Below the pieces are notes generated by a model, which ran no database searches, was not told where the DNA came from, and worked only from the letters and a program-made list of their open reading frames with translations. Position numbers and translations under genes: made by a program. Below are positions 1-7,271 of a stretch of 36,164 nucleotides of DNA, in pieces. This DNA comes from Acidimicrobiales bacterium (GTDB lineage Bacteria > Actinomycetota > Acidimicrobiia > Acidimicrobiales > VFJN01): the NCBI GenBank assembly GCA_035316325.1, contig DATHJB010000020.1, positions 1 to 36,164 of the forward strand, given 5' to 3'. Numbering within the stretch: position 1 is the first letter of the stretch; every line of letters begins with the position of its first letter.

Positions 1-245
1 TCGTGGGGGAACCCCACCATCGAGAAGACGACGTCGCTGGCGGCCGCCACCTCGGCGGGCGTGTCGGCCCAGGTGGCGTCGTCGGCGAGCAGGCCCTCGG
101 CCCGCTCCCGGGTCCGGGTGGTGAGGGTGACCGGGTAGCCCCGGCGCATCAGGTGGCCGCACATGGGGCCACCCATGACGCCGGTGCCGATCCACCCGAT
201 GCGGGTGGAGGACGGTGCGGCGGGCGGGATCATCGGAGAGATCAT
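1..245 (-). CDS. 3-hydroxyisobutyrate dehydrogenase-like NAD(P) oxidoreductase, N-terminal part (runs off the window)
   Basis: Only the first ~81 codons are present; the rest lies beyond base 1. The protein begins MISPMIPPAAPSSTRIGWIG and carries the Rossmann dinucleotide fingerprint GWIGTGVMGGPM around residues 16-27. This GxGxMGxxM form is typical of beta-hydroxyacid dehydrogenases (HIBADH/6PGDH fold). It is followed by an alpha helix (CGHLMRRGYPVTL) and a strand ending SDVVFSMVG, as in that family. Such enzymes oxidise 3-hydroxyisobutyrate-type beta-hydroxy acids to semialdehydes with NAD(P). A second in-frame ATG at 233 is also possible; neither start has a strong ribosome site. The gene reads leftward behind the TetR gene at 307-987. 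The catalytic Lys is not in the window, so the substrate is unknown. Confidence 0.75.
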   Translation of the reverse strand, partial: MISPMIPPAAPSSTRIGWIGTGVMGGPMCGHLMRRGYPVTLTTRTRERAEGLLADDATWADTPAEVAAASDVVFSMVGFPH

Positions 246-306
246 GCCCGCTCGAACGCGCCGAGAATCAACGGCCGGGAGGAGGTCGTGGGCGGTGACG
301 AGGCGG

Positions 307-987
307 TCAGTCGTCGCGGCGCTTGGTGGGCTCGATGCGGGGGAAGAAGGCCCTGACGGTGCCCTCGCTCACCAGGGTGACCGCCCGGTCCCGGTCGAAC
401 CTGCCGTTGTGGTGGCTCTCGAGGGCGAGGATGAGCGCCATGCCCATCACGGCACGTGCCGATATGTCGGTGAGCTCGGACTTCAAGCCGTAGCGCTCCT
501 CGACCTCCCGCCACGCCGTGGCCAGGCGGTCCATGGCGACGGCGAAGTTCTCCCGGTAGAACCGCCGGGCGACCTTGGGGTCGCCGAAGAGGACGAGCCC
601 CAGCAGCGGCAGCATCTCCTCGAGGGTGGCGATGAGCTGCCGGTACAGGCCGTTCATCGTCTCCACCTGGCGATCCGGGGTGAGCGGTTCGTCGCCGTCG
701 AGCACCTGCGACGCGGCGACCAGCTTGTCGACGGCCTCCCGGAGCGGCTCGACCACCGCCTCGAAGAAGAGCTGGTCCTTGCTCTCGAAGTGGCGGTAGA
801 TCACGCCCTCGCTGATGCCGCCCCGCGCGGCGATGTGCCGGATGGTCGTGCCGTTCATGTCGCCTGTCTCGCTGAAGGCGCGCCGCGCGGCCTGGAGGAT
901 CGACTTCTTCCGGGCCTCGGCGGTGAGACGGCGCGGGCGTGGAGCGTCGCTGCCCTTCCCGGCCGACCGGGTGGCTTGCTTGACCAT
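307..987 (-). CDS. TetR/AcrR family transcriptional regulator
   Basis: A 226-residue protein, the usual length for a TetR repressor. The N-terminal helix-turn-helix spans about residues 20-80: LTAEARKKSILQAA, then TTIRHIAARGGISEGVIYRHF and ESKDQLFFEAV, a textbook TetR DNA-binding domain. The C-terminal ligand/dimer domain is all-helical and unrecognised. The open frame extends upstream, but the ATG at 987 is preceded by a strong Shine-Dalgarno (AGGAGGT, four bases before the start), which decides the start. It is divergent from the methyltransferase gene at 1144 and followed by the dehydrogenase at 245, so it may control either. An imperfect palindrome at 1041-1053 is a candidate operator. 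The ligand is unknown. Confidence 0.9.
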   Translation of the reverse strand: MVKQATRSAGKGSDAPRPRRLTAEARKKSILQAARRAFSETGDMNGTTIRHIAARGGISEGVIYRHFESKDQLFFEAVVEPLREAVDKLVAASQVLDGDEPLTPDRQVETMNGLYRQLIATLEEMLPLLGLVLFGDPKVARRFYRENFAVAMDRLATAWREVEERYGLKSELTDISARAVMGMALILALESHHNGRFDRDRAVTLVSEGTVRAFFPRIEPTKRRDD

Positions 988-1040
988 GGGACCTCCTCGA
1001 TCACCGCACGATAGGTGGCCCCATGCCGGTCGCGGCGCTG

Positions 1041-1053
1041 CTTGCTGAGTAAG
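1041..1053. promoter_or_regulatory. Possible TetR operator (imperfect palindrome)
   Basis: CTTGCTGAGTAAG consists of two 6-base arms around a central G with one mismatch between arms (CTTGCT versus the complement of AGTAAG). It lies in the 156-base gap between the divergent TetR gene (start 987) and the methyltransferase gene (start 1144). Autoregulation from such a gap is common for TetR genes. No clear -10/-35 pair was identified, so the function is inferred from position and symmetry only. Confidence 0.35.
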
Positions 1054-1143
1054 TGTTCGCATGTGGAGACACGGGGCGAGTCGTGGCGACTGGAGCAGGC
1101 TCACGGCAACACCCGGACCGGTCGGCGGGGCGATACTCGTCGG

Positions 1144-1923
1144 GTGTCAGTCACCGATCCCGTCCTATCGGCTGTCATCGAGCGGTTGGAGGCAGCCGGT
1201 TGCGTCGCCGCCGACGAGGAGGCAGCCGAGTTCCTCGCCGCCGCACCCGACGAGCCCACGCTCGAGGCGTGGCTTCGCCGGAGGGAACAAGGTGAGCCAC
1301 CGGCCTGGATCACCGGCACGCTCCTGTTCTGCGGCCAGATGCTGCACATCGCACCGGGCGTCTACGTCCCCCGGCACCAGACCGAAGAGCTGGCCCACCG
1401 CGCCTCGCTCCTGCTCCCGGACAACGGTCGGGCCGTCGATCTCTGCACCGGCGCCGGTGCCGTCGCCGCTCACCTCATGGCCCAGGTCCCGTCGGCAACC
1501 GTCATCGGCATCGACGTCGACGTGCGGGCGGCCGCCTGCGCTCGCCGCAACGGCGTCCCCACCGCGGTGGCCGACCTCGACGGGCCCGTACGCCGTCACG
1601 AGGGGTTCGACGTCGTCACCGCGGTTGCGCCCTACGTCCCGACCGGCGAGCTCCGACTGCTCCCGGCAGACGTGCAGCGCTACGAACCCCGCCTCGCTCT
1701 CGACGGCGGGGCCGACGGCCTCGACCTGGTCCACCGGGTCATCGCCGCAGCCAGGCGAGTCCTCCACCCCGGCGGCTGGCTGCTCGTCGAGGTCGGCGGG
1801 GATCAAGCCGAGAAGCTGACCCCCACCCTCGCCGCGACCGGCTTCGACCGCATCACACCCTGGTGGGACGAAGACGGCGACCTACGCGGAATCGCCGCCC
1901 AAACGACAGGCTCCGGAACATAA
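1144..1923 (+). CDS. PrmC/HemK-related protein N5-glutamine methyltransferase-like (TIGR03704 type)
   Basis: A 259-residue S-adenosylmethionine-dependent methyltransferase. The SAM-binding motif I is VDLCTGAGAVAAHLM (about residues 99-113), followed by motif II acid in VIGIDVDVRAAACARRN. The downstream EPRLALDGGADGLDLVHRVI stretch is the hallmark of the PrmC-related actinobacterial group. Family members methylate a Gln in release factors or an unknown protein substrate. The catalytic NPPY/NAPY tetrapeptide is altered here to VAPY (in TAVAPYVPTG): the Asn that binds the Gln amide is replaced by Val, so activity is uncertain. The GTG at 1144 was chosen because the frame upstream of it reads as arginine-rich noncoding sequence. 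No good ribosome site is visible. The gene is divergent from the TetR gene. Confidence 0.8.
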   Translation: MSVTDPVLSAVIERLEAAGCVAADEEAAEFLAAAPDEPTLEAWLRRREQGEPPAWITGTLLFCGQMLHIAPGVYVPRHQTEELAHRASLLLPDNGRAVDLCTGAGAVAAHLMAQVPSATVIGIDVDVRAAACARRNGVPTAVADLDGPVRRHEGFDVVTAVAPYVPTGELRLLPADVQRYEPRLALDGGADGLDLVHRVIAAARRVLHPGGWLLVEVGGDQAEKLTPTLAATGFDRITPWWDEDGDLRGIAAQTTGSGT

Positions 1924-2002
1924 AAAGCCCACCGGAGTGAGCGGGACGTTCGGCGGACCAGCGCTCGCCTCGTCGATGGTGCCCATCACGTCGCCGTCGG
2001 CG

Positions 2003-3187
2003 TCAGACCAGAGCGTCGACCTTCATGAGCCGGGCGAGGTTGCCGCCCATGATCTTCTGGACGCTCTCGCCGGGCAGGCCTTCGAGCTCGTCGACGTAGC
2101 TGGCGGGGTCGGCGAGACCCTCGGGGTGCGGGTAGTCGGACCCGAACAGCACCCGGTCCACGCCGATGACCTCGGCGAGCGCCCCCAGGTCTTCCTCCCA
2201 GAAGGGGCTGACGTGGATGCGCTTGAGCACGGCGACCGGGTCCTCGGCGAAGTCCTGGGGCATCTTCCTGTAGACGTCGGCCAGGTTCTTCAGCAGGGGC
2301 TCGACCCAGCTGCTGCCGTTCTCGATGACCGCGACCTTCAGATCCGGGAAGCGCGACAGGGCGCCGTGGCACACCAGCGCGGCGACGGCGTCCTCGATGG
2401 GTCGCCACTGGGCGATCATCCGGAACGCCTGCGGTTGGAAGGGCAGCATCTCGCTGTCGCTGCCCAGCCACTCGTTGGTGTAGCGGTCGTAGCCGCTGTC
2501 CGACGAGTGCATGCCCACCAGCACGTCGGCCTCCACCACCTTCTCCCAGAAGGGATCGAACTCCGGCAGCCCGAACGACCGCGACCCCCGGTAGCCGGGC
2601 ACCGGCGCGGGCCGGATGAGCACGGCGCGGGCGCCCCGCTCCACGACCCACTCCAGCTCCTCGATCGCCTTCTCGACGATCGGCAGGGTGATCACCGGCG
2701 TGGTGAAGATGCGGTCCTCGTGGTTGAACGACCAGGTCTCGTACATCCACTGGTTGAGGGCGTGGATCACCGCGTGCACCAGCTCGACGTCGTCGCGCAT
2801 CCGCTCCTCGATGAGGCTGGCCAGCGTCGGGAACATCAGGGCCCGGTCGATGCCCTGCTCGTCCATCAGCTCGATCCGCGGTGCCGGCTCGCGGAACGCC
2901 GGGATCGACCGCATCGCCTTCCCGAAGATCTCGCGGCGGTTCTTGCCCTCCGGGTTCCCGACCCGGAAGTACTCCTCCATCGCCCCCGGGCGGGCCACCA
3001 CGTCGAACGTCGGGTTGGGGATGTACTCGCTGATCCGACCCCGCACCACGATCTTCGTCCGTCCCCGCACGTCGACGTAGTCGATGGCGCCGCGGTAGCG
3101 GTCGGGGAGGAACTTCGTCAGCGCCTCCGGTGTCTCGTACAGGTGGTTATCAGCGTCGAAAACCGGAAACTCGCACCTGCGCGTCAT
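2003..3187 (-). CDS. Amidohydrolase family 2 (COG2159) metal-dependent hydrolase/decarboxylase, paralogue 1
   Basis: A 394-residue TIM-barrel protein of the amidohydrolase-related family that includes ACMSD and gamma-resorcylate decarboxylase. The N-terminal metal motif is FDADNHLYE (Asp13, His15). A second metal His sits in VLVGMHSSDSG, and the C-terminal acid in LFGSDYPHPEG. Known relatives decarboxylate or hydrolyse aromatic-derived carboxylates using one divalent metal; the exact substrate here is not predictable. It is a single leftward gene. Its upstream gap holds a copy of the shared motif (3209-3224), with TTGACG and TACTGT arranged as -35/-10 18 bases apart and ending about 7 bases before the ATG, suggesting a leaderless mRNA. 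Two diverged paralogues lie at 8868 and 12948. Confidence 0.85.
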   Translation of the reverse strand: MTRRCEFPVFDADNHLYETPEALTKFLPDRYRGAIDYVDVRGRTKIVVRGRISEYIPNPTFDVVARPGAMEEYFRVGNPEGKNRREIFGKAMRSIPAFREPAPRIELMDEQGIDRALMFPTLASLIEERMRDDVELVHAVIHALNQWMYETWSFNHEDRIFTTPVITLPIVEKAIEELEWVVERGARAVLIRPAPVPGYRGSRSFGLPEFDPFWEKVVEADVLVGMHSSDSGYDRYTNEWLGSDSEMLPFQPQAFRMIAQWRPIEDAVAALVCHGALSRFPDLKVAVIENGSSWVEPLLKNLADVYRKMPQDFAEDPVAVLKRIHVSPFWEEDLGALAEVIGVDRVLFGSDYPHPEGLADPASYVDELEGLPGESVQKIMGGNLARLMKVDALV

Positions 3188-3208
3188 GTGACCGACAGTA
3201 GAACTTAA

Positions 3209-3224
3209 CTAACAATAGCGTCAA
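3209..3224 (-). promoter_or_regulatory. Shared operator-like motif, copy 1 (TTGAC-GCTAT-TGTTAG)
   Basis: On the minus strand this reads TTGACGCTATTGTTAG, beginning 37 bases upstream of the amidohydrolase start at 3187. It is one of six sites in 3.2-15.7 kb with the form NTGAC, exactly five bases, then TGTTAG or CGTTAG. Here the TTGACG can also serve as a -35 box, with TACTGT 18 bases downstream as -10, so a bound protein would cover the -35 and spacer. Regulatory function is inferred from recurrence, fixed spacing and intergenic position. Confidence 0.6.
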
Positions 3225-3334
3225 CATCGTGACCGGCACGAGCCTGCGGACGCCTGAAACGGCGCCGGGAGGCGTGCGTCTCACCTAACGGTGGTGTCAC
3301 ACTCTTGGCCGATCGTCGAAGGTGCTGACCAGCG

Positions 3335-3768
3335 ATGACCGACACTCCCACCGTGCACCCCGAGACCGACTGGTCCACGGACCGGGCGTTCCGGAAGCGC
3401 TGCCTGGAGCAGCTCCACGAGGGCCTCGAAGCCGAACGCGAGGAGCTCCGCGAGCAGCTGATCCTCGAGGTCGGCGGCCCCCGCATGGCCACCAACGGGC
3501 CGCAGCTCTCACCGCAGGTCGACCTGATCTCCTTCACCGGCTCCACCGCCGTCGGCAGGCACATCATGGAGAAGGGCGCGGCCACCATGAAGCGGACGTT
3601 CCTCGAGCTGGGCGGCAAGTCGGCACGATCGTGCTCGACGACGCCGACCTCGACAGCGCGCTCATGGTCGGCCTCGCGGTCTGCTTCCACGCCGGCCAGG
3701 GCTGCGCCATCCCCACCCGGATGCTCCTGCCCCGCTCCCGCTACGCCGAGGGCGTCGAGAAGGTCACG
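3335..3768 (+). pseudogene. Aldehyde dehydrogenase remnant (internal deletion, frameshift, truncated)
   Basis: Fragments of one aldehyde dehydrogenase are strung together. From 3335 one frame encodes [15 protein letters not shown] and [16 protein letters not shown] (the N-terminal helix region). It then jumps directly to [20 protein letters not shown] and FLELGGKSA, so about 100 residues of the cofactor domain are missing in between. At about 3624 one base is missing. The homology continues in the +1-shifted frame as [19 protein letters not shown] and [16 protein letters not shown], including the catalytic Cys of GQGC, up to about 3768. The remaining ~200 C-terminal residues are absent. Three lesions in one gene make sequencing error an insufficient explanation. 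It is convergent with the P450 gene. Confidence 0.85.
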
Positions 3769-3770
3769 AC

Positions 3771-3827
3771 CTCCGAAATTGCGTGGCTGGTGGTCGCCAC
3801 AGGGCCGCCTGCCACGCAGTTTCGGGG
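3771..3827. terminator. Long hairpin between convergent genes, likely bidirectional terminator
   Basis: CCGAAATTGCGTGGC (3773-3787) pairs with GCCACGCAGTTTCGG (3811-3825) with a single G-T wobble. Two more pairs extend the base and further pairs (GG, GG with wobbles) extend inward around a 9-base loop. It sits between the end of the pseudogene (+) and the P450 stop at 3830 (-). A terminator is the simplest reading; it also marks the point where dehydrogenase homology stops, so it could be the end of an inserted or rearranged segment. Confidence 0.6.
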
Positions 3828-3829
3828 GG

Positions 3830-5044
3830 TCAGCGAACGGCCTGGACGGGGACGTTCGAGTAGCCGGCGACGTTCGACATGTGGACCCGCTGGAGGCCCG
3901 CGCCGTCGACCTCGAGCCGCCGCCACCGGCTGGCCAGCTCCTCGAGTGCGATCCGGCTCTCCATGCGGGCCAGGGCGGCCCCGAGACAGCTGTGCGCTCC
4001 GTGGCCGAACCCGATGGAGATGCTCGGCGGGCGTTCGATGTCGAAGTCGTCGGCGTTCTCGAAGGCCCGAGGGTCGCGTGTGGCCGCTCCTGTGATGAGC
4101 AGGACCGGGAACCCGGCGGGCACCGTGCCGCCGTCGAGCTCCCGCTCCTCGACCGAGAACCGGCCCTGGTACTGGGAGGGCGGCAGGTAGCGCAGGATCT
4201 CCTCGACGGCCGGCGGGATCTTCCCGGGGTCGTCGAGGATCTTCTGCCACTGGTCGGGGTGGCGGTCGAACAGCACGACCGCGTTGCCGACGAGCTTCGT
4301 CACGGTCTCGGCACCGGCGCCGCCCAGCAGGGACGCGAAGCCGGCGATCTCACCGTCGTCGAGCCCGGTCTCCTCGCCGTCGCCCCGGTCGACGGTGACC
4401 TGCGTCAGGCGCGAGAGCATGTCGTCGCCCGGGTTCCGCCGCTTCTCGGCGGTCAGCTCCAGGTAGTACACCACCTGCTCCAGCACCGCGGCCTGGCCCT
4501 CGGGGGTCGGGTCCATCTCGCCGGGCTCGCGGTGGAGGCTGGCGTCGAGCCAGTGGCGGATCTGCTGGCGCTCGCCCTCGGGCACGCCGAGCATCCGGGA
4601 GATGATCTCGACGGGGAACAGCGCCGAGAAGTCGGCCACGGCGTCGAACTCGCTCCGGTCGTCGAGCGGTTCGAGGAAGCTGCGGACGGTGTCGCGGATC
4701 ATCGGTTCCAGCGCGGTGACGGCCCGGGGCGTGAACACCCGGCTGACCAGGGCCCGCAGCCGGTCGTGCTCGGGCGGGTCCATCATGATGATGAGCTTGA
4801 GGCCCCGGATCATGTCCGGGTCCTTCGAGAGTGTCGACAGCTCGATGCCGTTCGCGCTGGAGAACCCCTGCCAGTCGCGGTGGGCGGCCAGCACGTCGGC
4901 GAAGCGCGACAGGGCGTAGAACCCGTAGCGCTCGCTGTAGTAGACGGGCGCCTCGTCGCGCAGGCGCCGGTACACGTCGGTCGGGTCGTTGAAGTACTCG
5001 TCGGAGAACGGGTCGAACTCGACGGCGGCGCTGGTGGTGCTCAC
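3830..5044 (-). CDS. Cytochrome P450 monooxygenase
   Basis: A full-length 404-residue soluble bacterial class I P450. The I-helix oxygen-binding motif is GGAGAET (residues 241-247), the K-helix ExxR is E282-I-L-R285, and the haem loop [15 protein letters not shown] has the proximal thiolate Cys353. It needs an electron supply; no ferredoxin or ferredoxin reductase gene is nearby, so partners are encoded elsewhere. The GTG start at 5042-5044 overlaps the TGA of the upstream small gene (GTGA), implying translational coupling, with AAGGAG ten bases upstream as ribosome site. Context (acyl-CoA ligase, amidohydrolases, aldehyde dehydrogenase, shared motif at 5355-5370) suggests hydroxylation of a hydrophobic or aromatic growth substrate. 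The specific substrate is unknown. Confidence 0.93.
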   Translation of the reverse strand: MSTTSAAVEFDPFSDEYFNDPTDVYRRLRDEAPVYYSERYGFYALSRFADVLAAHRDWQGFSSANGIELSTLSKDPDMIRGLKLIIMMDPPEHDRLRALVSRVFTPRAVTALEPMIRDTVRSFLEPLDDRSEFDAVADFSALFPVEIISRMLGVPEGERQQIRHWLDASLHREPGEMDPTPEGQAAVLEQVVYYLELTAEKRRNPGDDMLSRLTQVTVDRGDGEETGLDDGEIAGFASLLGGAGAETVTKLVGNAVVLFDRHPDQWQKILDDPGKIPPAVEEILRYLPPSQYQGRFSVEERELDGGTVPAGFPVLLITGAATRDPRAFENADDFDIERPPSISIGFGHGAHSCLGAALARMESRIALEELASRWRRLEVDGAGLQRVHMSNVAGYSNVPVQAVR

Positions 5045-5289
5045 GCGTGCTCCTTGGGGGAAGGCAGGACCCCGGGGCGCGGGGCCACGGTGACGGACGG
5101 CATGGAGAGGGTGGCGCCACCCCGGAGGACGGCGTCGACGCCGGCGACGAGGTGATCGACGTCGATCAGCGACCCGGCGATGTACTTGCGCTCGACCCAG
5201 ACGGTGGCGAGCTCGACGGCGAGCTCCTGGTCCCCGACCTCGGTGAACCCCGTCATCGAGTCGCCCTCGCCGCCGGCGCAGTCGCCCAC
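5041..5289 (-). CDS. Small protein of unknown function coupled to the P450
   Basis: An 82-residue open frame ending in TGA at 5041-5043, overlapping the P450 start. Start choices are the GTG at 5289 or the ATG at 5256 ([20 protein letters not shown]). No family was recognised. It has no Cys cluster, so it is not a ferredoxin, and no signal or membrane segment. The frame stays open upstream for at least 80 bases without an ATG, and the segment [18 protein letters not shown] reads like the end of a larger enzyme. It may therefore be either a genuine short gene or the C-terminal remnant of a truncated one. The shared motif (5355-5370) lies 66 bases before the GTG, so it and the P450 are probably transcribed together. 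Confidence 0.5.
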   Translation of the reverse strand: MGDCAGGEGDSMTGFTEVGDQELAVELATVWVERKYIAGSLIDVDHLVAGVDAVLRGGATLSMPSVTVAPRPGVLPSPKEHA

Positions 5290-5354
5290 GACCAGTCGGG
5301 TGAAGCCGACGCGCCTACGACGACCGTTCGCAAACCACTCGCCCCCCTTGTCGG

Positions 5355-5370
5355 CTGACCCGGATGTTAG
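5355..5370 (+). promoter_or_regulatory. Shared operator-like motif, copy 2 (CTGAC-CCGGA-TGTTAG)
   Basis: CTGACCCGGATGTTAG, followed by TCGG, reads on the plus strand in the 156-base gap between the tandem TetR gene (stop 5446) and the small gene plus P450 operon (start 5289), both leftward. It fits the NTGAC-N5-TGTTAG pattern with exact spacing. Relative to the P450 operon its orientation is reversed compared with copy 1, as expected for a protein-binding site rather than a core promoter element. Confidence 0.55.
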
Positions 5371-5445
5371 TCGGGGGTCAGGTGAAAGAGGCGCCCTTCC
5401 TTGGATTTGGTGACGTGGTTGTAAGGGTTGGGCGGGGCCCAGCGG

Positions 5446-6807
5446 TCAGCGGCCCAGGAATCCCCGCTCGATGATGTGGGCGGCGGCGTCGACCATTGCC
5501 GTCGACCGCTCCCGCGAGCCGAACGCCCCGAGCAGCGCCACCATGATCACGGCGTCGGTCTCGACGTCGCCGAAGTCGCGTGGCTGCAGGAAGCGCGCCA
5601 TCCGTCGACGGCCCCAGTCGAGCGCGGCGGCCGAGTCGGACCGGAGGGTGGTGTCCTGCAGCGCGGCGTCGACCCAGACGCGGATCATCGCCGCCTCGGC
5701 GGCCTGCAGGGAGTTGTAGCGCCGCAGCCACCGGCGCAGGGCGGTGCGGCCCGCCGAGCCGTCGAGCACGGTGGTGTCGGGCGCGTCGGCGAAGGCGGTC
5801 GACACCTTCCCGATGGCGCGCACGGCGAGGAGGTGCGCGAACTGGTCCTTGCTCTCGAAGTAGCGGTAGAAAGCGCCGTGGGACACGCCGGCGGCCGCGA
5901 CGACGTCGTTGATGCGCGCCCGGTGGTAGCCGCGGGCCACGAACACGTCGCGGCCCGCGTCCATCAGGGCCTGGAGGGTGCGCCGACCGGCGGCGTTGAG
6001 CTCGGGCGCCGCCTCGTTGCGCAGGGCCTCCTGCATGATCGGGCCGAACTCGAGCGTCGGCGGGCGCACGTCGGCGGGCGGGCGCACGTTCACGTCGGCC
6101 AGCAGGCCGAACAGCGTGCGGTGCACGATGTCGGCGAGGGCGTCCCCGAGGCGCTCCCTCGGGTAGGCGTCGGGTGTCGCCAGGCGCACGACCGCGGCGT
6201 CGGCGTACGCCCGGGGCAGGCACTCCAGCAGGAGCGCGATCACCGGGTCGAGCTGGCGGGGCGGCAGCGTGGTGGTCGCCAGCCGGGAGCGGATCCCGGC
6301 GACGTTCCGCTCGTCCGAGCGGGCCGACTCGCCGGCGACCGACTCGTCGCTCTCCGCCGCGGTCTGGAACGCCTGGAAGACGGGTTCGTAGCGCTGGTGG
6401 ATGTCGTCGTAGCGGGCGATCCAGGCCCGTATCGTCGCCCAGCCGTCGGCGTCGGCGGTGATCGGGCCGAGCGCCTCGACCGACGCGCTCAGCTGGCGGC
6501 CGACCTGCCCGGCCAGGTGGCGGAACACGTCCTCCTTGCCGGAGAAGTACTGGTAGAACGACGCCCGCGAGCAGCCGGCGACCTTGGTGATCCGGTCGAT
6601 GCCGCACTGGTGGTAGCCCTCCTCGCCGAAGACCCGCAGGGCCGCGTCGAGGATCCGCTGCTGCGTCCGCTGCCCCCGCGCCCCCACCAGCGGGTTGTGG
6701 GAGAAGGGCGCGCGGCGCGCCACCGACTCCGGCTCGCCGTCGGGCAACCGGCCGCCGTCGGCGACGCGGGTCGGCTCACGATCGGAGTTCGTCGGGCGAG
6801 GAGGCAT
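5446..6807 (-). CDS. Tandem (double) TetR-family transcriptional regulator
   Basis: A 453-residue protein made of two complete TetR units in one chain. The first helix-turn-helix is at about residues 46-100 (RTQQRILDAALRVFGEEGYH, IDRITKVAGCSRASFYQYF). The second is at about 276-330 (RRTLQALMDAGRDVFVARGY, INDVVAAAGVSHGAFYRYF), each followed by an all-helical domain of about 150-180 residues. The open frame continues upstream, but the ATG at 6807 follows AAGGTGG and is preceded by noncoding-like sequence. A normal TetR is ~200 residues and binds as a homodimer; a fused pair with different recognition helices could bind a non-symmetric site. The gene is flanked by two copies of the shared motif (5355-5370 and 6890-6905), making it the likely regulator of the island. 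Confidence 0.9.
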   Translation of the reverse strand: MPPRPTNSDREPTRVADGGRLPDGEPESVARRAPFSHNPLVGARGQRTQQRILDAALRVFGEEGYHQCGIDRITKVAGCSRASFYQYFSGKEDVFRHLAGQVGRQLSASVEALGPITADADGWATIRAWIARYDDIHQRYEPVFQAFQTAAESDESVAGESARSDERNVAGIRSRLATTTLPPRQLDPVIALLLECLPRAYADAAVVRLATPDAYPRERLGDALADIVHRTLFGLLADVNVRPPADVRPPTLEFGPIMQEALRNEAAPELNAAGRRTLQALMDAGRDVFVARGYHRARINDVVAAAGVSHGAFYRYFESKDQFAHLLAVRAIGKVSTAFADAPDTTVLDGSAGRTALRRWLRRYNSLQAAEAAMIRVWVDAALQDTTLRSDSAAALDWGRRRMARFLQPRDFGDVETDAVIMVALLGAFGSRERSTAMVDAAAHIIERGFLGR

Positions 6808-6889
6808 GGACCACCTTGGCGAAGTCGGCGGGCAAGCTACCAGCACCGTTGCGTCGGGCGACCGGCCTGGAGTGGTGGACGTTCGGAAG

Positions 6890-6905
6890 TTGACCCTACT
6901 GTTAG
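6890..6905 (+). promoter_or_regulatory. Shared operator-like motif, copy 3 (TTGAC-CCTAC-TGTTAG)
   Basis: TTGACCCTACTGTTAG lies in the divergent gap between the tandem TetR gene (start 6807) and the small gene plus acyl-CoA ligase operon (start 6952). The TTGACC could act as the -35 of the rightward promoter; a convincing -10 was not seen. A site here would let one protein control both its own gene and the ligase operon. Confidence 0.6.
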
Positions 6906-6951
6906 ACCCCGTGCCTATCGGCGAGGGTGGCGAGAGGGAGGCCGAGGTTCC

Positions 6952-7260
6952 ATGAAGCTGCGACCGGGTCAGAAGCTGCACAGCGCGGTGTGCGAGGCGC
7001 AGGTGGTCGTCGTGCGGGCACCGTCGACGGAGGTCGAGTTGGCCTGCGGCGGCGCCCCGCTGCTGGAGGACGGGCAGGAGCCCGCCGGCGCCGCCGTGCT
7101 GGACGAGGCGCTGGGCGACGGTCCGCTGCTCGGCAAGCGCTACGCGGACGAGGACCTGGGCCTCGAGCTGCTGTGCACGCGGCCGGGCAAGGGCGCGTTG
7201 AGCGTCGACGGTCGTCCGCTGCTGGTCAAGGGCGCCAAGCCGCTGCCCTCGTCGGACTGA
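6952..7260 (+). CDS. Small conserved-looking protein preceding the acyl-CoA ligase
   Basis: A 102-residue protein beginning MKLRPGQKLHSAVCEAQVVV, with a compact beta-rich look and two Cys (VCEAQ and LACGGAPL), followed by GPLLGKRYADEDLGLELLC. There is no signal peptide or membrane helix. The ATG at 6952 has a purine-rich ribosome site (GAGGGAGG) upstream. It ends 11 bases before the acyl-CoA ligase start and is surely cotranscribed with it. I recall similar short proteins beside acyl-CoA synthetases in actinobacteria, but cannot name a function; a structural partner or regulator of the ligase is a guess. The shared motif copy 3 lies 47 bases upstream. Confidence 0.7.
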   Translation: MKLRPGQKLHSAVCEAQVVVVRAPSTEVELACGGAPLLEDGQEPAGAAVLDEALGDGPLLGKRYADEDLGLELLCTRPGKGALSVDGRPLLVKGAKPLPSSD

Positions 7261-7271
7261 CGGGCCTGGGC

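Noticed and set aside
988..1104. Extending the TetR protein upstream to 1104
   Set aside because: A strong Shine-Dalgarno directly precedes the ATG at 987 and the upstream codons do not resemble a TetR N-terminus.
1015..1143. Extending the PrmC-like protein upstream to the ATG at 1015
   Set aside because: The added residues are Arg/Ser-rich with no family similarity and would overlap the divergent regulatory gap.
3209..3224. Reading all six motifs as plain -35/-10 promoter elements
   Set aside because: TTGAC to TGTTAG is only five bases apart, too close for a promoter pair, and in several copies no -10 box lies at the right distance; a protein-binding site fits better.
3771..3827. Insertion-sequence terminal repeats
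   Set aside because: The arms are only 23 bases apart with no transposase remnant or target duplication.
5041..5289. Ferredoxin partner for the P450
   Set aside because: There is only one Cys and no CxxCxxC or CxxHxxC-type cluster.
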